NCBI GenBank assembly: GCA_030267565.1
Contig: BRXU01000033.1
Coordinates: 1,047,001-1,111,000 of the forward strand
Direction of reading: 5' to 3'
Length of the DNA: 64,000 nt
Source: Pleodorina starrii
Lineage: Eukaryota; Chlorophyta; Chlorophyceae; Chlamydomonadales; Volvocaceae
This document shows positions 46,601-59,660 of the stretch, one piece after another. A program made the position numbers and the translations under genes. The number at the start of each line of letters is the position of its first letter. The first letter of the stretch is position 1. The notes beneath the pieces are model-generated. The model ran no database searches. It was not told the origin of the DNA and saw only the letters and a program-made list of their open reading frames with translations.

Positions 46601-48701
46601 GGGGGTGGGGGGAACCTGGGGGTTTCGAGAGGTGGGGGGACGACAGACGGGGTTGCGGGTGGGAGCGGTGTGAGCGGATTCCGGAAGGGGGGACACGCGA
46701 GCGCGCATACATACACACACATGCATTCGCACCCCCCCACACACAGACACACACGCGACGCACCTGCCCCCAAGCCATGTCGGTGATCACAACGCCCTTT
46801 AAAGCCCGAACCCGGGCGGCTGCCCTCCCCTCCCCCCCTTCGCACCTGTCCCTTGACCGTGCGGCCTGTCGGCCCCCCACCCTGCCGTACAGCCTGCTGT
46901 ACCGCCGCATTCTCCGCAGCGCGGCGCTGACGGTGGCTGCTGCGCTGCCCCACATCCGCTCCGAAGCCTCCCGGGTTCGGCTGCCGGGTGCGGCTCCGGG
47001 GGCCGGTGGTGGTGGTGGCGGTGGTGCGTTTGAGCTGTTCGGACTGGACTACCTGGTCGACACGGCGCTGAGGTGCGGATGGGGGCGGGTGGTGGGAGCG
47101 GAACGGATCCACAAGGGGGCCGCTGGGGAATAGGGGCTGCTTGCCGGGTGGGTGGGTTGGGGCCCAGGAGAGATTCCTTTCGCAGCGAACACGTCCCTCT
47201 GTCCACAGCTCCACACCTCGCGAGCCCCGACCTCCGCAGGTGCCGCCGACACCCCCTCCCTGACCCCTTCCCTTCCCTTCCCGTCCCCGGCGGTCATGGC
47301 CTCCCTTGTTCAGCTCTCCATTCCTCCGCCTGCCTCGGCTGCCGGACCACAAGCCTCTGTCTCCCCGCTGGTGACACTCCTCACCGCCCCTCCCCCTTTT
47401 GGTGTCTGGCGGGTTTGTCACCCAGGCCCTGGCTGCTTGAGGTGAACGCGACGCCCTCCCTGGCGGTGCAGCACAGCGACCCGCGGGTCTGTGGGCTCAT
47501 TCGGGAGCAGAAGGAGGGCATGGTGGCCGACATGGTGGCACTGCTCAATCTGGAGAGGAGGTTTCGGAGCCGTCAGAGGACACACGGAGGCGGCGGCGGC
47601 GACAGCGGTGATGACAGCGGTGATGGCGATGATGATGGCGATGGAGAGCAGCAGCTGCGGGAGCTGCTTCAGGCCACATATCCGGAGGTGGGTGGGCGGG
47701 GGGCGCAAGGGCGGACCAGCTGGGAGTATCTGTTGAAGGGGGCGGGGCGGGGCGTGGGGTGACGTCGGCCCCTTGGTACCCGCGACCCAGGGGTATCCCC
47801 CAGGTCGCATGTCCGTAGGGCCAACTCGTACAGCGACCCTCACCCCGCTTCCCTGCCCCAAGAGCTTCAAGGCGACCCAACCCAACCCGATGCATGGAAC
47901 TGCCCCCGCCCCTCCACACACACACAACCATGTACTCATATACACTTCCACGTCCACCCTCAGGTCTTTTACGACTCGGGTCTGCTGGAGTCGCTGAGTG
48001 CGGTGGAGGCGGAGCTGGCGGCTCGAGGCAGCTTCATGCCGCTCATGCCGCTATTCCCCCTACAAGCGGCGAAACAACCAGCGAAGGCGGCGGCGCGGGA
48101 CGACAGGTCCGCAACGTCATCGATGCTGGCGTCGTCACGCGGGCTTGGCAGCGGCGACAAGGCATCTGGATCGCGGCGCAGCGACGTGCAGGCAGTACGA
48201 CAAGGTTTGGATCCAGTGCCAGAGAGCCTGTCGCCAACGTCGTCGGCGGCGGTGGCGTCGGGATCGGGGCCAGGTGTGCAATTGGAGCCCGGGGTCTGCA
48301 CGCTCCCGGGCTCTGGGGACGGATTTAAAGATGGGGAGGAGAAGGGGCAGGGGGAGGGGCAGGGGGAGGGGGAGGGGGCGTATCTGTTGGACGCGGCTCC
48401 ACTGCCGGCGGGGTGCGGCGGCGGTCTGCGCTGGAGTACGGCAGACAGGCTGGTACGGGCCTGGTGCCGCGACCGGGAGCGGCTAGGCGGCGCGAGGGGG
48501 AGGGGGAGGGGGAGGGGGAGGGGGAGGGGAGGCCACCCGGGGGGCCGCGGAGCTCCGGCGCAGCGAGGGGATGGAGATGGGCGCAGCAGCGGTCCGGGGA
48601 GCGGAGCGGAGCGGAGGGGGGCTGCTGCTGCTGCTGCTTCTAGCGCGCGGCGGGAGGACGGGGAGCGTGGCGGCGATGTTGTCGGTAAGCAGGGGGAGTA
48701 G
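43641..48701 (+). CDS. Tubulin-tyrosine-ligase-like (TTLL) protein
   Basis: Probable ATP-grasp amino-acid ligase adding Glu, Gly or Tyr to tubulin, acting on cilia or cytoplasmic microtubules. Nine exons: 43641-44113, 44366-44552, 44798-44896, 45097-45247, 45429-45664, 45971-46572, 46893-47072, 47426-47687 and 47964-48701, giving 975 residues with all phases consistent. Family landmarks appear in order: FFRFWHDEKRF (about 156-166), WMLKTSQHLGKGLQLV with ATP-binding Lys (about 295-310), YVSDPLLINDRKFGIRLW (387-404), HVTNYAQN (555-562), FELFGLDYLVD (629-639) and RPWLLEVNATPSL (643-655), whose Asp, Glu and Asn are the usual metal/ATP ligands. An insert of about 122 Glu/Pro/Ala-rich residues (431-552) splits the catalytic region. 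The N-terminal 150 residues and the C-terminal 200 are low complexity. A good GTAAGC donor near 48684 leaves open an additional 3' exon. The start is the first ATG of the open exon. Confidence 0.88.
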
Positions 48702-49733
48702 GTCGTCGGCAGGTGCGTCAGGAGGTGCGATTGGGAGGGTTTGTTGGGCGGAGGATATTAGTGAAGTAAAGCACATTGCTATTCGGGCGCCAGGCAAAGC
48801 TTGAGAGGGACCGTTCGGGCGTTGCGTTTCGTGTTGCTACCGGTATACGAACGTGCGCCGCCGCGGGCGCGGGTCCGCTTTCGTTCGATGTGACTTTGTG
48901 GGAGCTCGGCTCAGGGACGTTTCATGAGCACATGTTTGTCACCGTTTGGGCGGCGATGAGATGTTGTTGATGCGGTCATCCGCAAATCGCCACGATGACT
49001 CTGCAGGAATGAGCTCCGGGACGCTTTTGGTCCCTCCCTGGCGCCCCGCACCTTTTCGAACCGCGCTTTCCTTTTCGTCCCAAAGTATAGAACTTGGCAG
49101 GACTAAGGCCCCGACAGTTCGCAGCTCATCGCGAAATAGAACACAGCAAGAAAAGCACGTTCCCTTCCGCTCCTGGAAGCCGAAGCCAAGCTCGCTCACG
49201 GGGCTTGCGAACGAGCAACTCCCTGGATCTAGTGGACTCGCCCATCCCCACCAAAGCTTCCCTCCGACACCTCTCTATCCTCCCACACAGTCCACACGAG
49301 AGCGGTCGGCGCTCTTCGCAAGTGAGACAGCAGCAGTTCGGTTGGCAGTACAATCGCGATACTTGTACATGTTGGTGTACCTCCAGCGCACAGGCGCATC
49401 TCCCCAACTCAAGGCCGACTGACAACTAGTAGAATAGATCAGTACAGTACAGTTTCAGAGCGCATGTTTGACTGCTGCGTACCTCCCTCTTTGGATCGCA
49501 GGCGCAGCCCTCTCAGCGCCCCTCGTGCAATCACGGCAAACGTGGATTACGAGTCACGCAGCCGCATACGTAAAACAATAGGGGAGTCATATCACGATTG
49601 CATGTCTTGCATCAGCCATCTGTTTTTTGTTGTTTCGTGAAGCGCGGCGCCCGAATCAGTTCCGCGGCGGGCCGCAGTGAAGGCGATAAGCAACGAAACG
49701 GTTCGCCGCGCGCTGCCGGGCCCTACTACCGGT
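48702..49733. other. Intergenic region upstream of the AP2 gene
   Basis: No supported gene. A plus frame at 48946-49422 and minus frames over it are open but have no splice context or recognisable features. The pyrimidine-rich part near 49240-49290 and the AT-richer part at 49430-49640 could be leader and promoter of the AP2 gene. Confidence 0.5.
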
Positions 49734-50330
49734 ATGAGCTCCAGTGGTGAGCTCCACACCGAGGCCGCTGGAGACGCGGCAGAGGGCGGCTTTGCGGCCG
49801 CGAACGGCGCGTGCTGGAACCTGCAGCCGCCTTCGCCGCTGCCGGCCGCGGGTCAGCCGACCCACGGGTCACTGACGCCGATCTGCGACTGGAACACGCC
49901 GCGCGACGTCGCCGCCGCCCAGCTCGCCGGCGCCTTCCCCTGGAGCCACCAGCATCTTTGCGGCGGCGGCGGCGACGACGGCGGATTCGCCCAGCGAGGC
50001 GGCTACCCGCTGGCGGCGGCGACAGTGGCAGCGACAGCTTGCAGCGGCCAACGCGACGACAGCGCCCGAGTGTGTGATCAGAGGACGAGTGGCGGCGGCG
50101 GTGGCCGCGGGCTCGGCGAGGAGTACGAGCGCGCCGGGGGCGGCGGTGCTTGGGGCTGGGGACCGGGAGGCTCTTACCACCACCTCAACGCGACATACTC
50201 GCAACAGCACGCCGCTGCCGTGCATCTGCCGTTCGATTCGTCCTTTTACGGCGGTAGCGGCGGCGCTGCTGGCACCGCCCTCGCCGCCCTGACTGCCCCC
50301 TCGCCGCCCTGCTCCCCCTCTCGCCAACAT

Positions 50331-50398
<68 letters not shown>

Positions 50399-51127
50399 CC
50401 TTCCGCCACCCCCGCCGCATTACCCGCACCTGCACCTGCACCCGCAGCAGAGCTTCGAATGGATGCCGGCCGGGCTGCCAAGCGGCGCAGACCCCACCGC
50501 CCCTCAGGCCCCTGAGGTTCCCGGGATCGGACGCGGCGGTTCCCTTTCCTTTTCCCTTTCCCGGGAGGAGGAGGAGGCCGCCGCGGCGGGCCGAGTGGCG
50601 AGTGGCACCGAGGCGGCCGCCGGACCGACCCTCAGCTGGACGGGCCAGCCGCCGCCGCAGGGTCAGCGGCCGCTACAGCTCTATCAACTCCGCGGCGGCG
50701 GCGGCGGTGGCGGCGGCGGCGGCGGCGGCGGCGGAGGCGGCGGCGGGTTCGCGCACACCGGACCATCCCCAGCGGCAGGGGCAGCAGGAGCGTCCGGGCA
50801 CGGCGCCGATGGCGGCTTCCCTGCAGGAGGAGGAGCCGGCAGCCAACAGCGTCTGCCGTTTCAGCAGCATCAGAGGCAGGGGCAGCAGGGTATGCCGGTG
50901 CTGCCGGGGCAGCAGCTGCCGCCACCGGCGGCGACGGGCGGCGACAGGCTGCAGGCGGGTGGGAGTAAAGGCGGCGGCGGTGGCGGCGGCGGTGGCGGTT
51001 CCGACGGCGGCTCGCCCCCGCTGCTGTTGCTGTCGGCGCTGCAGGGCGCACACAGCGGACACGGTCGGCCGCGCAGTGACGTCATAGTGTACGACGAGGG
51101 CCGCGGCAGCGACGGAGGCGGCAGCAG

Positions 51128-51158
<31 letters not shown>

Positions 51159-54100
51159 TTTCCGCTCGCCGGCGGCGGACCCGCGGATTGCGACGGCGGC
51201 GGCGACCTGGGCTGGCTGGCGGAGCAGGGCCCCGCGGCCAATGACGGAGCGCCGCCGCCGCCGCCGGTGCCGTGTGTGTCCGGGTTCCCGACTCCCGCTG
51301 CGGAGGGGGCTGACCCCTCGATGTCGATGTCGATGTCGATGTCGCCTCTGTGTCGGCGAAAGAGCCGATCCGGACCCAAGAGCCGCAGCAGCAACTTTAT
51401 CGGCGTGTCACAGGTACGACACCGATGCGCTTGAGTAAAGGACCAATGTCGTATGGCAGTGTAGGGGGGACGAGGGCGCGTTTGCAAGGGCACCCGCAGT
51501 TAGCTCAATGCGCCGTACCGCCGAAGTGTGGCCGCGCACACCCTTCGTGTACGGCCCTGTTGCAGTACAAGCGTACGGGCCGCTGGGAAGCCCACATCTG
51601 GGACAGCGGCGACGGTGGCGGCACGGGCAAGGGGCGGCAGCTCCATTTGGGTTCCTTCGTCACCGCTGAGCAGGCGGCCAGGTGTGTGGGGGGGTGTGAG
51701 TGAGGGGTGGGTGGGTGGGGGGGTGGGCGGGGAGAGCGGCTGGAGGGGCGTGGGGGTGTGGATGCGTGAGTGTGGGCGCGTGAGTGTGGGTGCGTGGGGA
51801 TGAGTGCGTGGCCGAGGTTGCCGTACCCTGTCATCTGGATCTGGGATCCGGCACCCATCGGCTCAATCGAATCACGACTCGCCCCCCCCCCCCCGCCCCT
51901 CCGCACCCCACTTCCTTCTTCCCCCCGGGGTCAGGGCGTACGATCTCGCCGCGCTGTGTATGCGGGACGATCGGGCGGAGCTCAACTACCCGCTGTCTCA
52001 TTACGTGGACGACCCGTTCTTGCAGGTGGGCAGTTGGGCGGTTGACAGTTGGCAGCAGGGAGTTGGGACAGTAGCACAGGGCAGTTTGAGGAAAAAGGGG
52101 CGGAGTGAAAGGGCACTCGGGGTCCGTGGCGCCGGGGTCAGGGGCTGCTCGGGGGAATGGGGACGCAGGACAGGCGACACGGAGGTGAGGTGGCGGGAGC
52201 GGTGGGTGGGGGGTCTGACTCAACCCCTTCCGGATACCCCCTGACCACTAATGCCGCCCCGCCGCCCCGCACCCCGCCGACCCCCGCACAGCGTCTTCGC
52301 GGCCTGTCCAAACGCGCCATGATCCTGGCCATTCGGAGCCCACCCCCCGAGCACACCGACATGCAGACAGCCGACCAGGGCCGGCAACAACAGCAGCAGC
52401 AGCAGCAGGGGCTGCAGCGGCTGCCACCGCCGCCTGCACCGCCGCCACCGCTGGGCCCCCAGGCTGGTGAGGCAACAGATGCGTGTGGAGGCACCACCAA
52501 CACCGCAAGCGGCACCACCGCAAGTGACGCACAGCTACGACCGCAGCCGCCCCCGCCCCTGCCCCGACCGGCACCCTCTCCCGCTCCTTCCCCCTCCCCG
52601 AGGAGGGGCACCACAGCCGCAACCCGCAGCCGCCGAACATCCGCATCAACTGCAACCGCCGCTGTCGATGCTTCAGCCGCGGCGGGTGGCACCACGCCAC
52701 CGGACAGCGGCGCCATCGCGGCCGCCGCACCGGGGTGGGTCCCACCGCCGCCGCCGCCAGCAGCGGCGGGAGCGAGAGCGGGAGCAGCAGGTCCCGGCAG
52801 CAGGGTCCGGAGCCATTTGAAGAAGTCGCCCTTCCTGCCACACCCACCCGGCGGCCGGTGCGGCCCCTCAGTCCCCTCGGCCCCGCCGCCGCCACCGGAG
52901 AAGGAGCTCCGCCCGCCACTCGTACTTTCGGAGCCGGCGGCGCCGTCGGCCCCTCACGCAGCTGCACCGGCGGAGTACGGCATGTTGACGAGCACGACGA
53001 CGTCTGTGACACAGCTGCAACCTGCCTCTCCACCGCCGCCGCAATTTCAACTGCAACCGCAACCGCCACCGCAACTGCCACCACCACCCCAGGTGCTGCT
53101 GCCAACCGATTGGATGATGTGCCCCCCTCATGATGAGCTGCCCGGACTGGCGGGTGGTCAGGGAGCGGGCGCTGGCTTGCTGTCGCCCAACACCATCAAC
53201 ACATACACATGCACCAACGCGTATTATCCGGTTGGCCAGGAGGGTGAGTCATCCGGCGTTCGTTAAGGGCAGTTAAGATGAAGTTATGGTAGTATGACGC
53301 ATGATACCGGTGGGGGCTGATCCCGGCTCGTGCCCGCTCAGTGGCAGGGTTCAGGGTTCAGGGTTTAGGGGCGCATTGTAACGGGAGCACAGATCCGGAC
53401 GGCACCTCGGCACCCCTGCCGCCGATCAATGATGCGGGTCGGTCGGCTTCCCCGCCTCCCACCCCCTCTCACAACGGAAACATGCAGCTCCCCACAAACC
53501 CGCGCCCTCCCGCTGCTGCCATTCGCCGTCTGTCCGTCAGGTGCGTATGGCGGCACTTCGGGAACACCCTCGGGTCCGGGTCCGGGTCCGGGTTCAGGTC
53601 CGGCAGCTGGAGGCCCCCCCGGCATCTGGTCCGACGACATCCCCTCTGGCGGCCTCTTCCTGCCCCCGGACTCCCTCATGGCGGACATCGCCGCATCGCT
53701 GGGCAACATCGCAGCCCCACCACCGTCCGAGGCTGAAGGCATCTCTGCAGCCCAGATGCAGATGCAGACGCAGGTGCCGCCTCAGCCCTCGTCGTCACCG
53801 CTGGGGTCTGGCCCCGTCTATCTGGCACCACCCCCCTGGACCAGTGGAGAAGAACAGCAGCAGCAGCAGCAGCAGCAGGCGACCTGGTCAGCAACCGGCG
53901 GGTGGCTCCACTCGGCGCCCGCCCCCTCGCCGCCCCCCGCACGGCCCTCCACAGCCATGTTGCTAGCCGCATCAGCCCAACTGCTGGACGAGGGGCGGCT
54001 GCTGTGCGGAGGCGCCAGCGGCGACGGCGGTGACCGCGGCTACGGTGCTGGCGGCTACGACCACGGCGGCTACAGCGGCGGCTATGCCTTCACTTCGGGA

Positions 54101-57100
54101 GGTGCATGCGTCGACGCGGAGCAGTGGCGCGGTGTGGGGGCTGAGGCCGCTGGTGGTGGTGGTGGTGGTGGTGGTGGTGAAATGGCAGGAGGCCCCACAG
54201 CGATGGCCTTCGCGCCCGCTGGCGGCAGCGCCGGCGATTCGCGAGGCGTCGAGGCCGCCGGCGGCGCTGACCTGGCCGCTGCCGCCACTGCCGCCGCTGC
54301 CGGGGGTGCCGGGGGTGCACACTGGCACTATCACCGGTTGGGACCAGCCCACCGGCAAAAGCACCACCACCACCACCCGCAGCAACATCATCAGCAGCAG
54401 CAGCGCCAGCAGCAGCGCTCGCTGCTGTCGCTGACACACCAGCACCACCCAGGGGGGGCGCACGTGCGGGTGCGTAAGAGGCACGGCGGCGGCTTCAGGG
54501 ACGCCGCCGCCGCTGACGGCGCACTGGGCGCCGCCCTGTGGAGCGCCGCTGACGGCACGGCCCGGCCTGCTGCCAAGAGCGGTGACGCTGCCGCGGCGCC
54601 GTACGATCGTGGCGCCGCGGCGGCCCCCGCCGGACCTGCCGAGCTTTCCTCGCCCCCTGACAGTCCCAACCTGGCGGCGGGGGCGGGGGCGCGGGCGGGG
54701 GCTGGCACGGCCGCGCCTCAACCGGGGCAGTCCGCCCTCTCCGTCTTCGCGCTGCTGGGGTCCGGACCAGGCGCCATGCAGCCTGCCTTGCAGGAACCGA
54801 CCCCAGCAGGGCCTGCGACCGGCTTGCTGCTGACGGGCGCCCGGCAGGGGCACAGCGGTGGTGGTGGCGGTGGTGGCGTTCTGGAGTGCCAGGGGCCGGT
54901 AGAGGCGGGTGTGTCCCGACCTTACCAGGCGGGGGATGTGTTGCGCAGCATAGAGAGCCTGGCCCGCAGCCGGGCGCAGTCGCTGCCGCTGCCCCCACAG
55001 CAGCAGCAGCCCCCCCAGGCAGCGACCCACCCGCAGGCGCAGGGCCAAGCGGCCGACTCGGCGGCGACGGCAGCGGCGGCGCGCTCGGAGGCTCGCGGCG
55101 CCTTCGGATTCAGCAGCTGGCTGGCGGCGAAAGCAGCCGCCGCCGCCGTGTCGGCGGCGGCGGCGGCCGGCGGCGATGCGGCGGCGAAGAGCAAGATGCC
55201 ACTGCTACTGCCGCTGTCGCAGCTTTCGCAACTGCCCCCGGCGGAGCCGTCCCTGCTCCCGGCAACAGGGCAGCCGCGGAAGCAGCAAACGATGGAGCTA
55301 CCGCCGCCGCCGCCGCGTCAGCTGCTGTACGACGCCTCGTTCGGCGCCGACAGCTCTTCGAGGTGGGGTTCCGGCGAGGCGGCACCGGGGGCGCTGCCCT
55401 TCTGCTGGTCAGCTCCGCCGGCGGTACGGCAGGCACGCACGTCGACGTCATCGCCGCCGCTGCCGCCGCTGATCGAGCAGCCGCAGCCGCCGCCGCCGCC
55501 GCCGCTGCGGTCTCGCCAGGCGCTGCTGGGTCTGCAGGCGGATGGGGAGCTGAGCAGCGGCGGTGGAGCCCGTTGGAGGACGATTGAGGAGTTGCTGCTG
55601 GAAGCCGCCGCCGCCGAGGGGGAGACGGCGGGGGGCGGCGCCGCCACCGCCGCCAGCGGTGACACGCAGATTGGAGCCGCCGAGAGTGGCGGTGTGGGCG
55701 GCCGGACCGCGGAGGCGGAGGCTGCCGCTTCCGGTGCGATGGCGGCGGGCGCGGGCTCGGGCTCTGCGCAGGTGAGCCGGCTGACCCACGGGTCGGTGAC
55801 CTCCGTGGGCCCGGCGGCGTGCAGCATTCAACACCCTGGCGGCCAGCGCCTTGGTGCCTGCTCGTCCATGTCGCTGCCGCCGAACGAGGGTCTCAACCGG
55901 GGGGCCCTGGGTGTCGGCACCGCTGACGGCGTCTGCGGAGGCGGAGGCGGTGCGGCCATCCAATGGTCGTCGCTGTCGCCGCCTCCCGCTTCGGTCCCGG
56001 TGGCCGCCCGCGGCTTCAGGTCCGCACCCTCCGCCGCCGTCAGCGCCACCATCCCGGGGACCGGCCCAGGTGTGTTCTGGCGGGAAGCGGGTCATTCGGG
56101 AGGCTTTGCTGAGCTACTGCCGCCGCCGCTCGCGTCCGGCCTGACGGAGGCAGCCGTGGCGGCGGCGGTGGCCGGGATGGCGGTGGCGGCGGCGGCGGCG
56201 GCTGGCGGCTCACCCTTCACGTCTCCCCGTGCGCCGCCGCCGTCTCCGGCGCTGACGGGGGTGGCGCCGCCGCTGGGCTTACCCCAGACGCTGCCGCCGC
56301 TGCCCATGCACGTGCGCATACCCGGTCAGTACGGCGGCGCTGGCGGGGCGGCCGCGGTTGGCGCGCTGCCGCTGCCGTACCTCAGTGGCATTGAGACGGG
56401 ACCACCGCCGGCGGCACCAGACACCGCCATTGCTCCCGCTGCCTCCGCCGCCGCCGCCAGCAGCACTGGTACCCACGAGGCCATCGTCGTCGCCGCCCGG
56501 GCTTCCGGCTTCACGGACTTTATGGAGTGGCTGGCGGGCTCCGAAACCCTCAGGCAGCCGGCAGCCGGGGAGGGGCAGGCGGAGGAGGAGGCCTCTGCAC
56601 CCCAGGCCGGGGCCGGGGCCGGGGCCGGGGCCGGTGGGGTGCCGCCCCCTGCTCTGATGTACGCCGCCGGCACTACGGCCGCCCCGGGTACGGCAGGTAC
56701 GACGAGTCCTGAGGAGGAGATGCAGGAGGCGGCGGAGCTGGGGCTGGGGGAGGACGCCGGGATGGAACAGCTGGAGAGCATGGGCGGAGAGGCGGAGGAG
56801 GCGTGGGCGGCGGCGGAGGCGGCGGCGGCGGAGGCGGCGGCGCCGGCGGAGGCTGTGGCGGGGGCGTACCGGCCGCTGAGTTTCGCGTCTAGGTTGATGC
56901 TCCAGCTCGCTATAAACGCGGAGGGGGCCACGCAAACCGGAGCCGACGTCGGAGGCACCGGCAGTGGCACCGGCACCGGAGCTGCTGCACTGCCCGGCGG
57001 CGAGGGTGAGGGTGAGGGTCAGGGCGTGATGCGGGGGGCCGCCGCTGACTCCGGGCTGCCGAGGCTCGAGCCGGCGGCCTCAGCGGCTGTCGGCGGCGGT

Positions 57101-57358
57101 GGGGGCGTTGGCGGCCCCGCTGATGTGTCGCCCAGGCTGCTGGCTGCGCAGGCGGGGGCGGGGGCGGGGGCGGGGGTGCCATCGGCCTTCGCGGCACCTC
57201 GACAGGCCGGCGGCGGTGGCGGTGGCGGCGCGTGTACGGCAGGTGGCAATGGCGAGGCGCTGATGGCGCTGTCGCTTCCGGATCTGGGCAGTGTGGGGGA
57301 TTTGCTGATGGCTGATGGGGGAGGCGGTGGGGACGGAGCGGGGCGCGAGGGGCGGTGA
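49734..57358 (+). CDS. Very long AP2-domain transcription factor (2,218 aa)
   Basis: Predicted nuclear DNA-binding regulator. Exons 49734-51413, 51566-51681, 51935-52025, 52292-53243 and 53541-57358 sum exactly to 2,219 codons including the stop. One AP2 domain at residues about 550-622 is built across three exons: SRSSNFIGVSQ, then YKRTGRWEAHIWD, GRQLHLGSFVTAEQAARAYD, LAALCMRDDRAELNYPLSHY. The RWEAHIW, LGSF and AARAYDLAAL motifs are diagnostic. The rest is low complexity: poly-Gln including 21 consecutive CAG codons at 50334-50396, several poly-Gly runs, His-rich and Ala-rich segments, and a 1,270-residue tail in the last exon. One short ordered-looking patch after the domain (RLRGLSKRAMILAIR) may matter. 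The first in-frame ATG is used. An approximate TGTAA signal lies near 58238. Only one AP2 domain was seen, whereas many plant AP2 proteins have two. Confidence 0.88.
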
Positions 57359-59660
57359 GGCGGTGAGGCGGTGGGGCTGTGAGGTTGTGAGGTTCAGGCT
57401 CGAGTGGGAGAGAGGGCGGAGAGGATGGGGGCGCGGAGGAAGGGGGAGGGCTCGGCCTGGGTCTTGAGCGGTGCGGCTGTGCGCACACGGGCTCATCGGG
57501 GGGGGGGGTCTGCTCGGCATGAGCTCGTCTGAACGAGGAAGTGCGGCCCGGGGAGGGGAGGGAAGGGGAGGGAGAGACGGGCTTGCAGTCGAGGAGGAAG
57601 GAGAAGGAGCTGTGGGCGGCACCGGGAAGGTACTGTTGCTCAACGGCTTAGTAGGGGGTGGTGATGCAGAGGAGGGGGATGCGGAGGTGTGGCCCACAGC
57701 ACGTCGGGCCGCGAGGGGAGGGGGGCGGGTGTGATGGTTGTCTTGAACGCGGGGGTGAGGGGGCATAGAAGGGAAAGTGGGGGGCTGCGGTGGCCGCGGG
57801 TTTGGGCGTTTCAAACACATTTCTCACGAGCTCGTCTCTGTGGGGGTGGGTGGGTGGGTGGTTGTCCTCGTCTGCACATCCAACACATCAAACAAGAGGC
57901 GAGAGGGCCGTTGCAGATCGGATGAGCGAGTGGAGAGGGTGGGGAGAGATCGGAGCTGCGAACAATTGCCAATTTTGCCAATGTGTTGTGTTGTGGGTCC
58001 CAATAAGTGAAAATAAAGGAGGCACGGGGTATCATCCGCGAACGCGGCTGTATGTCGTGTGTTCCATCGAGCTCACCCAGCCGGGGCTGGGGGAGAGGGA
58101 TTTCGACGCCGCGCAGCGCCTTTGCATTGCGCGGCGATGGGGCCCGAGTTGAGGTTGTTGGGGAAGGGGAGGTGTTGCTGCTCATGCGTCGTGTTTTGTT
58201 TTTAAGTGTGCATATCAGTTTTTGATACGACAGCATGTAATACGACAGCATGTAGTACGACAGCATGTATGTGGCCCGATAAAGCATTCATCCTTCGACC
58301 AGCTGACCCCCCAACCCCCGGGTCGGTAGCTGGGGAATGCGCCGTGTGCAGCGCAGTCCCCACCTAGATGTGCTCCCCCTCGTCTGTGTGTTTGGGGTTT
58401 TTAGGGTCCCCAGTCCAATCGCCCGTGTGCTGTTTACGGTAATAAGGCCCACGGCCCCCGCCTGCGGCCGAGTTGGCATTTTTCCATCCCGCGGTACGGC
58501 ATCCGGGGTACCTTGGTCGCCTAGAGGCCTATCTAAGACACTTGCCTTTTGCTTTCGCTGCGCATTCGTTGCCGCACCGCTGAGCTGAGCTGAGCTCTTT
58601 CGCGCCTCGTCAGGGCCCCTGACCCGCTGAGGTCGGCCATGCACCTTGTGGCAGCGTGGGATGGCGGCTCGCGGTGGGGTGTCTGCGTGTCGAGATGGGG
58701 GAGATGCGGCCGTGATGCGGCGCCCGATCCGTTGACGAATGTGGCAGGGCCCGAACGCCGTACATTTGGTTCACAGCTGTCGAACCAGCTCGCCGGGCTG
58801 TTGGCACCACCTGCGCAGTAGGACAGTAATGGGATGCATGGTTGGATGGATGGATGCATGGATGGAGAGCAGCAGACGACAGCGGACACGTTTGTGCCAC
58901 ATTTCAGATGCACCTTGCGCTGCTGTGCTCTGTGCGCGTTTTCATTCTTGCGGCAGCGCGCCAGCCATCATTTTGATGTGAGTGCCGATGTGTTAACGCC
59001 GCCCGATGAACCCGCAGCAACGCCACATCACCGCGTGCTTGTTCTTGTAGGAGGCCCGCCCCTCCAATCAGCCAAGGTTTTGGGGGAGGAAGGGGGAGGG
59101 GCGGCTAGCCGGCGACTGCTGCGGTGCAGGCTGCAATCGGTACGTGTGCGGGTGCAGTACAGCTGACGTACCGATTTGATGTCGCGGAAAGGGATTGCGG
59201 CCAACGAGAGACGCGCAGCCCCGCCGGCCCGCTCAGTACGATACGGAACGGCCGGACAAGTACAACAACTGCCACACCGTACCAACAACCCGTTGGTAAG
59301 GCATGGCTCCTATGCGCGCACCGATATGCAATAAGGTGGAGGCGTGCTGTGGGTTTGGTGCACATCGCTGCGCAGCAAAAGCGGTCGTTCGGCATTTCAT
59401 GATTGGACGGCGCGGGAGGCTGCCTCTTGGTTTCAAGCCCCAAATGCGGCGGGCTGAAATGCCACAATAATTTCATGTTTTGCGCGCTTTTGGAGCTTTG
59501 GGTGCGGCGGCGGCATAAACGAATGCGGCCCAGGTCCGTTCGCTGCCTCAGGATTGACGGGGGCTGTTACTAAGCTGCAAAGTGCATTGTCTTGTGAGAA
59601 TTGCTCAGTTGGAGAATTCCGCTGAGCAAGGTTAAGGTAGTTGTTGTTGTTGAAACAGGG
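57359..59660. other. 3' region of the AP2 gene and intergenic DNA
   Basis: G-rich to about 57770, then mixed. TGTAA at about 58236 is a plausible poly(A) signal, giving an 880-base 3' untranslated region. No further gene was recognised; short frames at 58007-59166 have no splice support. Confidence 0.55.
58226..58269 (+). repeat. Three copies of a 15-bp repeat carrying the TGTAA signal
   Basis: TACGACAGCATGTA followed by A, G or T occurs three times in direct tandem. Only the first copy reads TGTAA, the usual chlorophyte poly(A) signal; the others read TGTAG and TGTAT. Confidence 0.85.

Noticed and set aside
48946..49422. 158-codon plus-strand gene between TTLL and AP2
   Set aside because: No splice support, average codon bias and competing minus-strand frame of similar length.
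53345..53370. Internal telomere repeats (GGGTTCAGGGTTTAGGG)
   Set aside because: Only two or three degenerate copies inside an AP2-gene intron; too short to mean a telomere remnant.
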